Shown piece by piece: positions 6,680 through 13,470 of a DNA stretch of 16,592 nt. The translations under genes and the position numbers were made by a program. The notes below the pieces were generated by a model. The model searched no databases and was not told the DNA's origin. It saw only the letters and a program-made list of their open reading frames with translations. The first letter of the stretch is position 1. Each line of letters begins with the position of its first letter. Location: NCBI GenBank assembly GCA_050693155.1, contig JBOGWA010000053.1, positions 1 through 16,592 on the forward strand, in the 5' to 3' direction. This DNA is from JBOGWA01 sp050693155. Its GTDB lineage: Bacteria > Actinomycetota > UBA4738 > CALAEC01.

Positions 6680-6796
6680 CGACCGGCCCGGGCGGGACCG
6701 ACGACGCGGGCGCCGGTGACCACGGCGAAAATTCTTCGGAAATCTTTCTGGGCCTTCTACCTGCGACGATCCGTTTTCACCAGGGCTTTTGTCTGC

Positions 6797-6826
6797 TTGA
6801 CGGCGACGAGAGCGCCGGAATAGATT
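6797..6826 (+). promoter_or_regulatory. putative promoter in the 6680-7151 gap
   Basis: TTGACG (6797-6802) and TAGATT (6821-6826) are 18 nt apart, the best sigma-70-like pair seen in the window. The predicted start is near 6833, over 300 nt ahead of the next gene, which has its own -10-like box, so the transcript would be largely non-coding. Confidence 0.5.
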
Positions 6827-6832
6827 GCGCTC

Positions 6833-7125
6833 GCTCCGAGCAGCTGGAGTGGCTCCGAGGGGTTCCGGATGGGGCTCCCTGGGAAAGCCGTAAGGCCGAC
6901 TGGGCGCACCTGCTCGTAGGGTCGGGAAGGCCAACTGGCTCTGCGGGTGGGGAGGCTTGGAAAGCCCCAAAGCCCAACGAACGGAGACTACCGTCACGGG
7001 GCTCCAGCGGAGTTCACAAAGGTTGCTCGGGGCACCTGGCCCGAGGGGCCGAAGGTGGTCACGGTGTCACGGGGTTTTGCCCCGCTCGGCACAGTGGCGA
7101 GCCTGAGGTCCCTCGGGCTTCTTCA
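6833..7125 (+). ncRNA. candidate structured non-coding RNA (unassigned)
   Basis: This gap between the HD-GYP gene and the nicotinamidase-like gene has no credible reading frame. Downstream of a good promoter it can form several short hairpins: GGAG-TGG-CTCC (near 6849), GCC-GTAA-GGC with a GNRA loop (near 6896), GCC-AACT-GGC (near 6930), GGCT-TGGAA-AGCC (near 6954), CTCC-AGC-GGAG (near 7004) and GGCCC-GAG-GGGCC (7038-7050). It ends with CGGGG-TTTTG-CCCCG (7070-7084) and a terminator-like hairpin at 7100-7119. It does not match by eye the consensus of the cobalamin, TPP, glycine, SAM, c-di-GMP or c-di-AMP riboswitches, SRP RNA, RNase P RNA or tmRNA. In GC-rich DNA short hairpins arise by chance, so this is tentative. 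Confidence 0.3.
7100..7125 (+). terminator. terminator-like hairpin before the nicotinamidase gene
   Basis: AGCCTGAG (7100-7107) pairs with CTCGGGCT (7112-7119) with one G-T wobble and a 4-nt loop, followed by TTCTTC. The T-tract is weak. A 5-bp CGGGG/CCCCG hairpin lies just upstream (7070-7084). Confidence 0.4.
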
Positions 7126-7136
7126 TGTGTGGTCCC

Positions 7137-7142
7137 TATACT
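7137..7142 (+). promoter_or_regulatory. -10 box TATACT for a leaderless transcript
   Basis: TATACT ends 9 nt before ATG 7152, so the predicted transcription start falls on or next to the start codon. No clear -35 box and no Shine-Dalgarno are seen. Confidence 0.55.
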
Positions 7143-7151
7143 GGCGCCGCG

Positions 7152-7691
7152 ATGGGGGGGCGGGTGCTGCTCGTGGTCGACGTCCAGGAGGGGTTCACGC
7201 GACTCGGAAACCTCGCGAGCGACACCTGCACCGCGGCAATTCCTCGGATCCGGCGAGTCGTCGACGAAGAGCGCGCGGCCGGAACTCATGTCATCTTTAC
7301 CAAGGACAGTCACCGGAACGGCGATCCGGAGTTCGAGATGTTCCCCCCGCACTGCCTCGTAGGCACCGACGAGCACGAGCTCGTCGAAGAGCTTCGTGAC
7401 GTCGAACCCGACGCCGTCGCCGTCATCCAAAAGAATCGCTACTCGGCTTTTCACGGCACGGAGCTCCAAGGGATCCTGAAGGACCTCGCCCCCGAGGAGG
7501 TCCACGTCATCGGGCTCTGCACCGACATCTGCGTCCTTCACACGACCGCCGATCTCAGGAATCGGGACTACCGAGTGGTCGTGCGAAAGTACGGCGTCGA
7601 AACGTTCAACGCCCCCGAGCACGACAACGAGGACGTGAACCGGTGGGCGCTCGCGCACATGCAGGGAATACTCGGCGCGAAGGTTGTCTAG
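7152..7691 (+). CDS. isochorismatase-like cysteine hydrolase, probable nicotinamidase
   Basis: Probably deamidates nicotinamide to nicotinate for NAD salvage; 179 residues, typical for the family. The catalytic triad is visible as D10 (LLVVDVQ), K94 (VIQKNRYSAF) and C127 (GLCTDICV). D52 and H54 in TKDSH with H67 fit the metal site of nicotinamidases, which favours this over other isochorismatase-like enzymes. ATG 7152 is chosen because the conserved beta-strand VLLVVDVQ starts 4 residues later and a TATACT box lies 9 nt upstream; the frame is open to 7125 but that extension would include the promoter. It is first in a run of plus-strand genes with proline dehydrogenase 72 nt downstream. Related enzymes act on other amides, so the substrate is moderately certain. 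Confidence 0.88.
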   Translation: MGGRVLLVVDVQEGFTRLGNLASDTCTAAIPRIRRVVDEERAAGTHVIFTKDSHRNGDPEFEMFPPHCLVGTDEHELVEELRDVEPDAVAVIQKNRYSAFHGTELQGILKDLAPEEVHVIGLCTDICVLHTTADLRNRDYRVVVRKYGVETFNAPEHDNEDVNRWALAHMQGILGAKVV

Positions 7692-7763
7692 GGGGCTCGG
7701 AGGATTGAGCGCGCCGGGACCAGAGAGGCCGGTCTTCGCGCGAGCGAGCGGTCCCCCGATCGG

Positions 7764-8702
7764 ATGATGCCTCTTACGCGGGCGCCCGTCCTCTGGCTGG
7801 CCGGGCGCCCGTGGGTGCGCAGTCTCGTGACCGAGCGGGGCCTCGGACGGCGCTTCGCGCTTCGATTCGTCGCGGGGGAGTCGCTCGACGATGGGATCCG
7901 GGTGGCCCGCTCGCTCGAAGAGAAGGGCGTCGCGGCGATGCTCGATTACCTCGGAGAGAACGTCGAGCGCCCCGAACAGGCGGCCGCGGCGGCCGACGCC
8001 TACGTTCGGGCGCTCAAGCGGATCGAGGAAGACGGCCTCGTCCTGATGAACAAGGTGAACATTTCCATCAAACTCACCCAGCTCGGCCTCGACATCTCGA
8101 CCGACGCGAGCCTGGAAAACGCCAGCCGCGTTCTGGAAGTCGCCGAGTCCGCGAGGACGCTCGTGATGATCGACATGGAGTCCTCCGAATACGTCGATCG
8201 CACCCTGGAGTGCTTTCGCGCGCTCCGAGCGCGCGCCCCTCGTCTCGGTATCTGCATCCAGGCATCCCTCCGGCGCTCCGCCGAGGACGTGCGCCGGCTC
8301 GCCGCCGAGGGAGCGACCGTTCGCGTTTGCAAGGGCGCCTATCTCGAGCCGCCAGGCGCCGTCTTCAGGAGCCGGGCCGAGGTCCGGCGCAGCTTCGCGC
8401 GGCTCACGGCCACGCTGCTCTCGGCGGGATGCGAGGTTCACGTGGCGACGCACGACGAGCGTTTGATCGAGGGAGCCAAGCGATTTCTCGAGCGCCGAGG
8501 GATTCCTCGCACGGCCGCAGAGTTCCAGATGCTCTACGGTATCCGGCAGGACCTGCAGGTTCGGCTGGCTCGTGAGGGGCATGCGATCCGTGTCTACCTT
8601 CCGTACGGACGAGAGTGGTATCCGTATCTGAGCCGCCGGCTCGCCGAGCGGCCGGCGAACCTGTGGTTCCTGGCGAGCAACCTCGTGAAAGGACGCAGGT
8701 GA
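7764..8702 (+). CDS. proline dehydrogenase (monofunctional, FAD)
   Basis: Oxidises L-proline to pyrroline-5-carboxylate, passing electrons to the quinone pool. At 312 residues it is the short monofunctional form, not the bifunctional PutA. The beta/alpha barrel motifs are in order: MLDYLGE (60-65), ISIKLTQLG (100-108), IDMESSEYVDRT (136-147), CIQASLRRS (164-172), VCKGAYLEP (188-196), ATHDERLI (228-235), EFQMLYG (253-259), RVYLPYG (276-282) and the substrate-binding RRLAERPAN (291-299). No Shine-Dalgarno stands out before ATG 7764; a second ATG follows at once. The stop overlaps the GTG of the pyrroline-5-carboxylate reductase gene, which makes proline from the same intermediate. No P5C dehydrogenase is in the window. 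Confidence 0.93.
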   Translation: MMPLTRAPVLWLAGRPWVRSLVTERGLGRRFALRFVAGESLDDGIRVARSLEEKGVAAMLDYLGENVERPEQAAAAADAYVRALKRIEEDGLVLMNKVNISIKLTQLGLDISTDASLENASRVLEVAESARTLVMIDMESSEYVDRTLECFRALRARAPRLGICIQASLRRSAEDVRRLAAEGATVRVCKGAYLEPPGAVFRSRAEVRRSFARLTATLLSAGCEVHVATHDERLIEGAKRFLERRGIPRTAAEFQMLYGIRQDLQVRLAREGHAIRVYLPYGREWYPYLSRRLAERPANLWFLASNLVKGRR

Positions 8703-9529
8703 CCGACCGACGTGTGGCCTTCCTCGGCGGCGGGAAGATGGGAGAAGCACTCATTGCCGGGCTGATCCGGTCCGGAGCCCGTTCACCGGAGGAGATCATC
8801 GTGACGTGCCGGCGGGAGGAACACGCGCGCGACCTCGCCGAGCGGCACGGCGTCGCCGCCACGCTGTCGAACCCTGAGGCCGCCGACGCGGCATCGACGC
8901 TCGTACTCTGCGTCAAGCCGCAGGACATGGAGGCTCTGCTCCGCCAATTCGCAGACGCGGCAACCCCCGACCATCTCGTGATCAGCATCGCTGCGGGGAT
9001 CCGAACGTCTTTCATCGAGGCGCACCTCGCCGACGACGTCCCGGTCGTGCGCGTCATGTCGAACGTGCCCGTCCTCGTCGACGAGGCAATGTCGGTCATA
9101 AGTCCGGGAGTCCATGCCGAGGACAAGCATCTTGCCGTTGCAGAGGAGCTCCTCGGCGCGGTCGGCAGAGTGATTCGCCTTTCCGAGGAGCATCAGGATG
9201 CGGTCACGGCGACATCAGGGTCCGGCCCCGCGTATTTCGCGTTGCTCGCGGAGTCGATGATCGACGCGTGCATCCTGTTGGGCCTCTCGCGAGACGTGGC
9301 GACGGAGCTCATCGTTCAAACGATGCTTGGCTCGGCAAAGATGCTGCGTGACACGGGCAAGCACCCCGTCGAGATCAGGGAGATGGTGACCTCGCCGGGT
9401 GGAACCACGATTGTGGCCATCCGCCATCTGGAGCAGGCGGGTGTTCGAGCCGCGTTCCTGAATGCGATCGACGCAGCGAAACAGCGGAGCGCCGAGCTCG
9501 CGAAAGGCCAAGACGCGGAGGAGGTATAG
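8699..9529 (+). CDS. proC: pyrroline-5-carboxylate reductase
   Basis: NAD(P)H-dependent reduction of pyrroline-5-carboxylate to proline, the last step of proline synthesis; 276 residues, typical length. The N-terminal Rossmann motif AFLGGGKMGEALI (7-19), CVKPQDM (near 80) and VVRVMSNVPVLV are present. So is the ProC signature in the C-terminal helical domain, from TATSGSGPAYFALLAESM on, with SPGGTTIVAIRHLE near the end. GTG 8699 overlaps the proline dehydrogenase stop (GTGA) and has AAAGGA (8688-8693) 5 nt upstream; the frame is open to 8615 but that part lies inside the dehydrogenase. Coupling to the opposing enzyme suggests control of proline/P5C cycling rather than a dedicated biosynthetic operon (inference). 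Confidence 0.96.
   Translation: MTDRRVAFLGGGKMGEALIAGLIRSGARSPEEIIVTCRREEHARDLAERHGVAATLSNPEAADAASTLVLCVKPQDMEALLRQFADAATPDHLVISIAAGIRTSFIEAHLADDVPVVRVMSNVPVLVDEAMSVISPGVHAEDKHLAVAEELLGAVGRVIRLSEEHQDAVTATSGSGPAYFALLAESMIDACILLGLSRDVATELIVQTMLGSAKMLRDTGKHPVEIREMVTSPGGTTIVAIRHLEQAGVRAAFLNAIDAAKQRSAELAKGQDAEEV
9517..9524 (+). promoter_or_regulatory. strong ribosome binding site for the 37-residue gene
   Basis: GGAGGAGG lies 5 nt before ATG 9530, the best Shine-Dalgarno match in the window. It decides that the short frame starting at 9530 is translated. Confidence 0.75.
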
Positions 9530-9643
9530 ATGGGCAGAGGTGACCGACGGCGTGTTCGCTGGGCAAGCGATCGACAGCGGAGGAAGAAGACTCGCAAGAT
9601 CCGGAAGGCGGAGGCCAAGCGCGAAGCCAGGAAGGGTTCCTGA
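9530..9643 (+). CDS. small very basic protein, 37 residues, function unknown
   Basis: ATG 9530 directly follows the proC stop (TAG 9527-9529) and has GGAGGAGG 5 nt upstream; TGA at 9641-9643. Of 37 residues, 12 are Arg and 6 are Lys. It begins MGRGDRRRVRW, has a central RQRRKKTRKIRK and ends KREARKGS, and is probably one helix with little hydrophobic core. The composition is that of small ribosomal or RNA-binding proteins (the start resembles the MGKGD start of bacterial Thx, but the rest does not match). The next gene begins 4 nt after its stop, so it sits tightly within the proC-homogentisate dioxygenase junction. It could instead be a coupling peptide; a ribosome-associated role is inference. 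Confidence 0.68.
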   Translation: MGRGDRRRVRWASDRQRRKKTRKIRKAEAKREARKGS

Positions 9644-9647
9644 AGCC

Positions 9648-10763
9648 GTGTTCCCGATCTCGAGGGGAAAGGTCGCCAGGCAGGCGCACGTAGGACTTCC
9701 GGACGGCACCTTCGAGGAGGAACACGGGCGAGAGGCATTCGAGGGGCGCGCCTCGCATCTGTACCGGAGTCACCCGCCGACCGCGTGGGTGAAGATCGAG
9801 GGGTCGCTCCGGCCCCGGGCCTTCGATCTGAACGGCCTCAAGTCTTCCGACCAGAGGGATCCGGCCGGAGAGTGGCAGCGAATCCTCTGGAACGACGATG
9901 TCTCGATCTACGTATCCCGGCGAGCCGAGCCGATGACCTACTTTCTCCGCGACGCCGATGGGGATCTCTGCTACTTCGTTCACCGCGGCGACGGCACGCT
10001 GGAAACCGATTACGGGCCTCTGCGATTCCGGGCGGGCGACTATCTGATCGTCCCCAAAGGCACGACCCACCGGCTCGTCCCCGGCGGCGACGACAACTTC
10101 TTTTACATCATCGAGGGTGCAGGCGAGTACCGGCTGCCGGAGAAGGGGATTCTCGGAAAGCACGCGCTCTTCGACCCCGGCGTGCTGGACACGCCGGAGC
10201 CGGAACCCCATGATGAGTCGGGCACGTTCGAAGTCCGCGTGAAGCGGGACGGCGTCTCCTCGATCCTCACGTATCCGTTCCACCCGCTGGACGTGGTCGG
10301 GTGGCAGGGAGATCTCTGTCCGGTGCGGATCAACGTCGAGGACTTTCGCCCGATCGTGTCGCCCCGGTATCACCTTCCCCCGTCGGTCCACGTCACGTGG
10401 GCATGCGACGGGTTCGAGATCGGCACCTTCGCCCCCAGGCCCACCGAAACCGGTGACGAGACCGCGCTCCGGGTCCCGTTCTTCCATGCGAACATCGATC
10501 GGGACGAGGTGCTCTTCTACCACCGCGGACAGTTCTTCTCGCGGGCGGGGATCGGCGAGGCCTTCATCACCCACCACCCCCAAGGGCTTCACCACGGGCC
10601 GCAAGCGGCCGCCATCGAGGCCTCGAAGACGAAGGAGTTCGCCGACGAGTACGCTCTGATGGTCGAGACCGAGCGGCCGCTGGAAACGGACGACGCGCTT
10701 GGGACCGTTGAGGTTGAGGGCTACGCCACGTCCTGGGCGCGGGGGCTCGGGCTTATCGAGTAA
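9648..10763 (+). CDS. hmgA: homogentisate 1,2-dioxygenase
   Basis: Opens the ring of homogentisate with O2 to give maleylacetoacetate in tyrosine/phenylalanine catabolism; a cupin-fold Fe(II) enzyme. 371 residues from GTG 9648, chosen because family-like sequence begins right there (KVARQAHVGLPDG, HPPTAWVKIEG) and the frame upstream runs through the small gene and proC. AGGAAGGG (9629-9636) may serve as its ribosome site. Motifs: YFVHRGDGTLETDYGPL (109-125), cupin PKGTTHRLVP (136-145), FFHANIDRDEVLFYHRG (278-294) carrying the iron ligand candidates H280 and E287, and HPQGLHHGP (310-318) with H315/H316. It lies 4 nt after the small basic gene. The last 43 bp overlap the convergent minus-strand gene. 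The next pathway enzyme candidate is the FAH-family gene at 15397-16278. Confidence 0.9.
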   Translation: MFPISRGKVARQAHVGLPDGTFEEEHGREAFEGRASHLYRSHPPTAWVKIEGSLRPRAFDLNGLKSSDQRDPAGEWQRILWNDDVSIYVSRRAEPMTYFLRDADGDLCYFVHRGDGTLETDYGPLRFRAGDYLIVPKGTTHRLVPGGDDNFFYIIEGAGEYRLPEKGILGKHALFDPGVLDTPEPEPHDESGTFEVRVKRDGVSSILTYPFHPLDVVGWQGDLCPVRINVEDFRPIVSPRYHLPPSVHVTWACDGFEIGTFAPRPTETGDETALRVPFFHANIDRDEVLFYHRGQFFSRAGIGEAFITHHPQGLHHGPQAAAIEASKTKEFADEYALMVETERPLETDDALGTVEVEGYATSWARGLGLIE

Positions 10764-11626
10764 GCAAACTCGCTGGCCGGGCCGGTTGAGCGAAGCCGGA
10801 CGAGCGCTTCGGTGCGTGCGTCTCGAATCAAGTGCGCGTCCTCGAATCCTGGCAGCTCCCGGATCATCTCGTCCATCTCCTCGGAGGTTGCTCGGCCGGA
10901 CTCCCCTTCCAGCAGATAGCTGATTACGAAGTCGGTCTCGATCTGCGGCCTCACTCCGGTTCCGACCGGCGCCCAGAGGTGATCCATCGCCCAGCGGGTG
11001 ATGCGCCGAGCATGTCGACTCCGCGCGAGTCGCATCTTCGCTTGCGCCCGGTAAAACGCGAAGTGTCGCCGTTCGTCTTTGATGATCCGGTTCAGCAGGT
11101 CGACGAGTACCGGATGCTCGGTCTTATCGATCAAGACGTGGTAGCCGGTGAGCGTCGAGAGCTCATTCACCGCTCCCCACGTCATGTGTAACGCGACGAA
11201 GTCCTTGATGAACGCCGATCCAAGGAGTGTTGCGGCGTGGCCGACGAGGCCGCCGGCGCCGAGCGATCGTCGGATCCACGAGTTTCGTGCGTAGCGTGTG
11301 GGATACGGAGAGCGGCCGCCCGGACGCTCCCAGTCGGGCGGCAACCGGTAGCCGGCTTCTCCCAGGAAGCGACTGAATGCCTCGCCGTGCCAGAGTTCCT
11401 CGTAGACCCAGCACGAGAGGAACGCCGTCACGTCGGGTTCGTGTGCCGCTCTCGTGAACAGCAGGTCGCGGAGGTAGATGACCGTGTGGGACTCGATGTC
11501 CATCATGTAGGCGAGGCATCGAGCCTCGTCGAGGGAGACGGGATGTTCCTTGACCCGATCCCACGCGACGCCCTCGAGATCGACCTTCTTTGACGCCCGC
11601 AGGTACTTGTCGAGATCGAAGTCCAT
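10721..11626 (-). CDS. diiron ferritin-like protein, acyl-ACP-desaturase-like
   Basis: 301 residues, mainly helical. Six ligands of a four-helix diiron site can be read: E45 (DIESH), E77 and H80 (YEELWH), E155 (AVNELS), and E185 and H188 (KDERRH). The two E-x-x-H pairs plus two single Glu are the pattern of acyl-ACP desaturases and related ferritin-like oxidases. Helix spacings differ somewhat from plant stearoyl-ACP desaturase (about 78 residues between the second and third ligand groups), so it may be a distinct oxygenase. No transmembrane segment is obvious. ATG 11626 has AGAAGAG just upstream. It is divergent from the aldo-keto reductase gene (62-nt gap) and its 3' end overlaps homogentisate dioxygenase by 43 bp. 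Substrate unknown. Confidence 0.82.
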   Translation of the reverse strand: MDFDLDKYLRASKKVDLEGVAWDRVKEHPVSLDEARCLAYMMDIESHTVIYLRDLLFTRAAHEPDVTAFLSCWVYEELWHGEAFSRFLGEAGYRLPPDWERPGGRSPYPTRYARNSWIRRSLGAGGLVGHAATLLGSAFIKDFVALHMTWGAVNELSTLTGYHVLIDKTEHPVLVDLLNRIIKDERRHFAFYRAQAKMRLARSRHARRITRWAMDHLWAPVGTGVRPQIETDFVISYLLEGESGRATSEEMDEMIRELPGFEDAHLIRDARTEALVRLRSTGPASEFAYSISPSPRAQDVA

Positions 11627-11675
11627 TCGCTCTTCTACGGAACCCGTGCGCCCTCCGGATGGCTGTCTTCCCTTC

Positions 11676-11682
11676 TATCGTA
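11676..11682. promoter_or_regulatory. putative overlapping divergent -10 boxes
   Basis: TATCGT (11676-11681, plus) ends 7 nt before ATG 11689 of the aldo-keto reductase, again a leaderless layout. Read on the minus strand, 11682-11677 gives TACGAT, which could serve the divergent diiron gene with a leader of about 45 nt. No good -35 boxes are seen. Confidence 0.35.
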
Positions 11683-11688
11683 TGGCGC

Positions 11689-12651
11689 ATGCGTACGCGG
11701 TCGCTAGGTTCGAAGGGTCCGGAGATCTCGGTGGTTGGCTTCGGCACGTGGGAAGCCGGGGGTGGGGTCTGGGGTGAGAACCAGTCGGACGAACAGGTCG
11801 TGGCTGCAATCCGAGCCGGGCTCGACGCGGGCATGACCTGGATCGACAGCGCAGAGGTCTACGGTCGCGGGAGTTCCGAGGAGCTGGTCGGGCGGGCGGT
11901 CGCGAGTCGAGACGATGCGCTGATCGCGACGAAGGTCGCGCCACGTCCGGCCGGCACGGGATTCGCTCGCGATGAGGTGCGAAAAGCCTGGGAAGGCAGC
12001 CTGAAGCGCCTCGGCGTCGGCGTCATCGATCTCTACCAACTTCACTGGCCCGACGGCGGCATTCCGATCGAAGAGACCTGGGAAGCAATGGCTGCGCTGG
12101 TCGAGGAGGGCGCGGTACGCTCCATCGGTCTATCGAACTTTCGCGAGCCCCTCATCGAGCGGTGTGAGCGGATCCGCCACGTCGACTCCCTCCAGCCCCA
12201 TTTCTCGATGCTTCATCCGGGGAACCGAGACCTGATTCGCTGGTGCGGTGAGCGCGGGATCGGCGTCGTGGTGTATGGCCCGCTTGCGTACGGGCTGTTG
12301 ACCGGTGCGGTCACGAAGGAGACCACGTTCGCCGACGACGATTGGCGGAGCGGGAAGGTCTTCGACAGCGACTACTACGCGGCGATGTTTGCGCCGGGCA
12401 AGATCGAGCGGAGCATCGCCGTGGTCGACGCGCTGAGGCCCGTCGCCGAGCGGCTCGACGTCACCATCGCACAACTTGCCCTGGCCTGGGCGGTCGCGCA
12501 GCCTGGGGTGACGTCGGCGATCGCCGGCAGCCGGAATCCGGACCACGCGCGCGAGAACGCGGCTGCGGGAGATGTCGAGCTCGATGACGCGACCCTCGCC
12601 GAGATCGAGGAGCTCATTCCACTCGGCCCCGACTTCGAACCCCGGGGTTGA
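11689..12651 (+). CDS. aldo-keto reductase
   Basis: NAD(P)H-dependent reduction of an aldehyde or ketone, TIM-barrel fold, 320 residues. The catalytic tetrad is intact: D53 and Y58 (WIDSAEVYG), K82 (IATKVAP) and H119 (YQLHWP). RSIGLSNF and the C-terminal cofactor-binding IAGSRNPDHARENAAA also fit the family. ATG 11689 is taken because the family N-terminus (R-x-L-G, then VVGFGTW) follows at once and a TATCGT box precedes it; the frame is open to 11590 but would run back through the promoter and into the divergent gene. It is first of three tightly spaced genes with an HpcH/HpaI-like aldolase (3-nt gap) and an epimerase-like SDR, so it may act on a sugar or a keto-acid product of that set (inference). 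Confidence 0.93.
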   Translation: MRTRSLGSKGPEISVVGFGTWEAGGGVWGENQSDEQVVAAIRAGLDAGMTWIDSAEVYGRGSSEELVGRAVASRDDALIATKVAPRPAGTGFARDEVRKAWEGSLKRLGVGVIDLYQLHWPDGGIPIEETWEAMAALVEEGAVRSIGLSNFREPLIERCERIRHVDSLQPHFSMLHPGNRDLIRWCGERGIGVVVYGPLAYGLLTGAVTKETTFADDDWRSGKVFDSDYYAAMFAPGKIERSIAVVDALRPVAERLDVTIAQLALAWAVAQPGVTSAIAGSRNPDHARENAAAGDVELDDATLAEIEELIPLGPDFEPRG

Positions 12652-12654
12652 GAA

Positions 12655-13470
12655 GTGAGGCCGTTCGAGCTGCTGCTGTTCTCCACCGACCCGTTGTTGA
12701 TCGACGTTGCGGTGGCCGGGGGCGTCGGCGGAATCATCGTGGACTGGGAGAACGTGGGGAAGCGGTCCCGCCAGTCGGGGGCCGATACCCAGATCAACCA
12801 GGACACCGTGGAGGATCTCCGGCGCGTGCGAGCGGCCACGAAGGCGCCGGTTGTATGCCGCATCAACGGCCCCGGCCCTGAAATCGGCGTCGAGATCGAG
12901 GCAGCGATTGGCGCGGGCGCAGATGAGATTCTCGTGCCGATGGTGCGATCGGTCGAAGAAGTGGAGGGGGTGCTCGAGCTCGTGCGGAGCCGGTGCGGCG
13001 TCGGCATCCTCGTCGAGACTAGGACCGCAGTGGCCATCGCGAAGGAGCTGGCTCTCCTGCCCTTGCGCCGGGTCTACGTCGGCCTCAACGACCTGGCCAT
13101 CGAACGCCGAACGAGCACGATCTTCGATGCGCTCGTCGACGGGACGGTAGAGAAGATCCGTCGATTGTTCGAGATGCCCTTTGGGTTCGGGGGGCTGACG
13201 CTTCCCGAGGCGGGAGATCCCATTCCATGCCGACTGCTCGTCGCAGAATTGGCTCGACTCAGCTGCGACTTCAGTTTCTTGCGGCGATCTTTCCACCGCG
13301 ACATTCAGCATCGCGACTCGTTGGTGGAGATTCCCAGGATCCTTCAGGCGCTCGACCGAGCCGCTAAACGCTCGCCGGAAGCGATCGCGCGCGATCGGGA
13401 CGACCTGGAGAGGGCGGTTGTCGCATGGAGGACCCAGGCGCCGACCGCAGCCGCCGCGCCACAAAGATGA
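12655..13470 (+). CDS. HpcH/HpaI aldolase / citrate lyase-family protein
   Basis: Predicted Mg2+-dependent C-C lyase or aldolase of the PEP/pyruvate-binding barrel superfamily, 271 residues. Family features: GIIVDWENVGK (26-36), VCRINGPGPE (67-76) with R69, GADEILVPMVRS (88-99), ILVETRTAV (118-126) with metal ligand candidate E121, and YVGLNDLAIE (141-150) with D146. The usual HpaI D-x-E-H motif has Asn33 in place of the His, closer to the citrate lyase beta/malyl-CoA lyase pattern where a Lys follows (K36). The GTG start is 3 nt after the aldo-keto reductase stop, and the stop overlaps the next ATG (ATGA). A C-terminal extension (about 235-271) is Arg/Ala-rich. Substrate unknown; context suggests carbohydrate or glycan metabolism. 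Confidence 0.85.
   Translation: MRPFELLLFSTDPLLIDVAVAGGVGGIIVDWENVGKRSRQSGADTQINQDTVEDLRRVRAATKAPVVCRINGPGPEIGVEIEAAIGAGADEILVPMVRSVEEVEGVLELVRSRCGVGILVETRTAVAIAKELALLPLRRVYVGLNDLAIERRTSTIFDALVDGTVEKIRRLFEMPFGFGGLTLPEAGDPIPCRLLVAELARLSCDFSFLRRSFHRDIQHRDSLVEIPRILQALDRAAKRSPEAIARDRDDLERAVVAWRTQAPTAAAAPQR

Noticed and set aside
6833..7125. c-di-GMP riboswitch next to the HD-GYP gene
   Set aside because: Attractive by context, but the conserved GEMM core segments could not be found; only generic hairpins are visible.
7705..7767. Short TTG-started frame ahead of proline dehydrogenase
   Set aside because: A GGAGG is present but only 1 nt from the TTG, and the 20-residue product has no recognisable feature.
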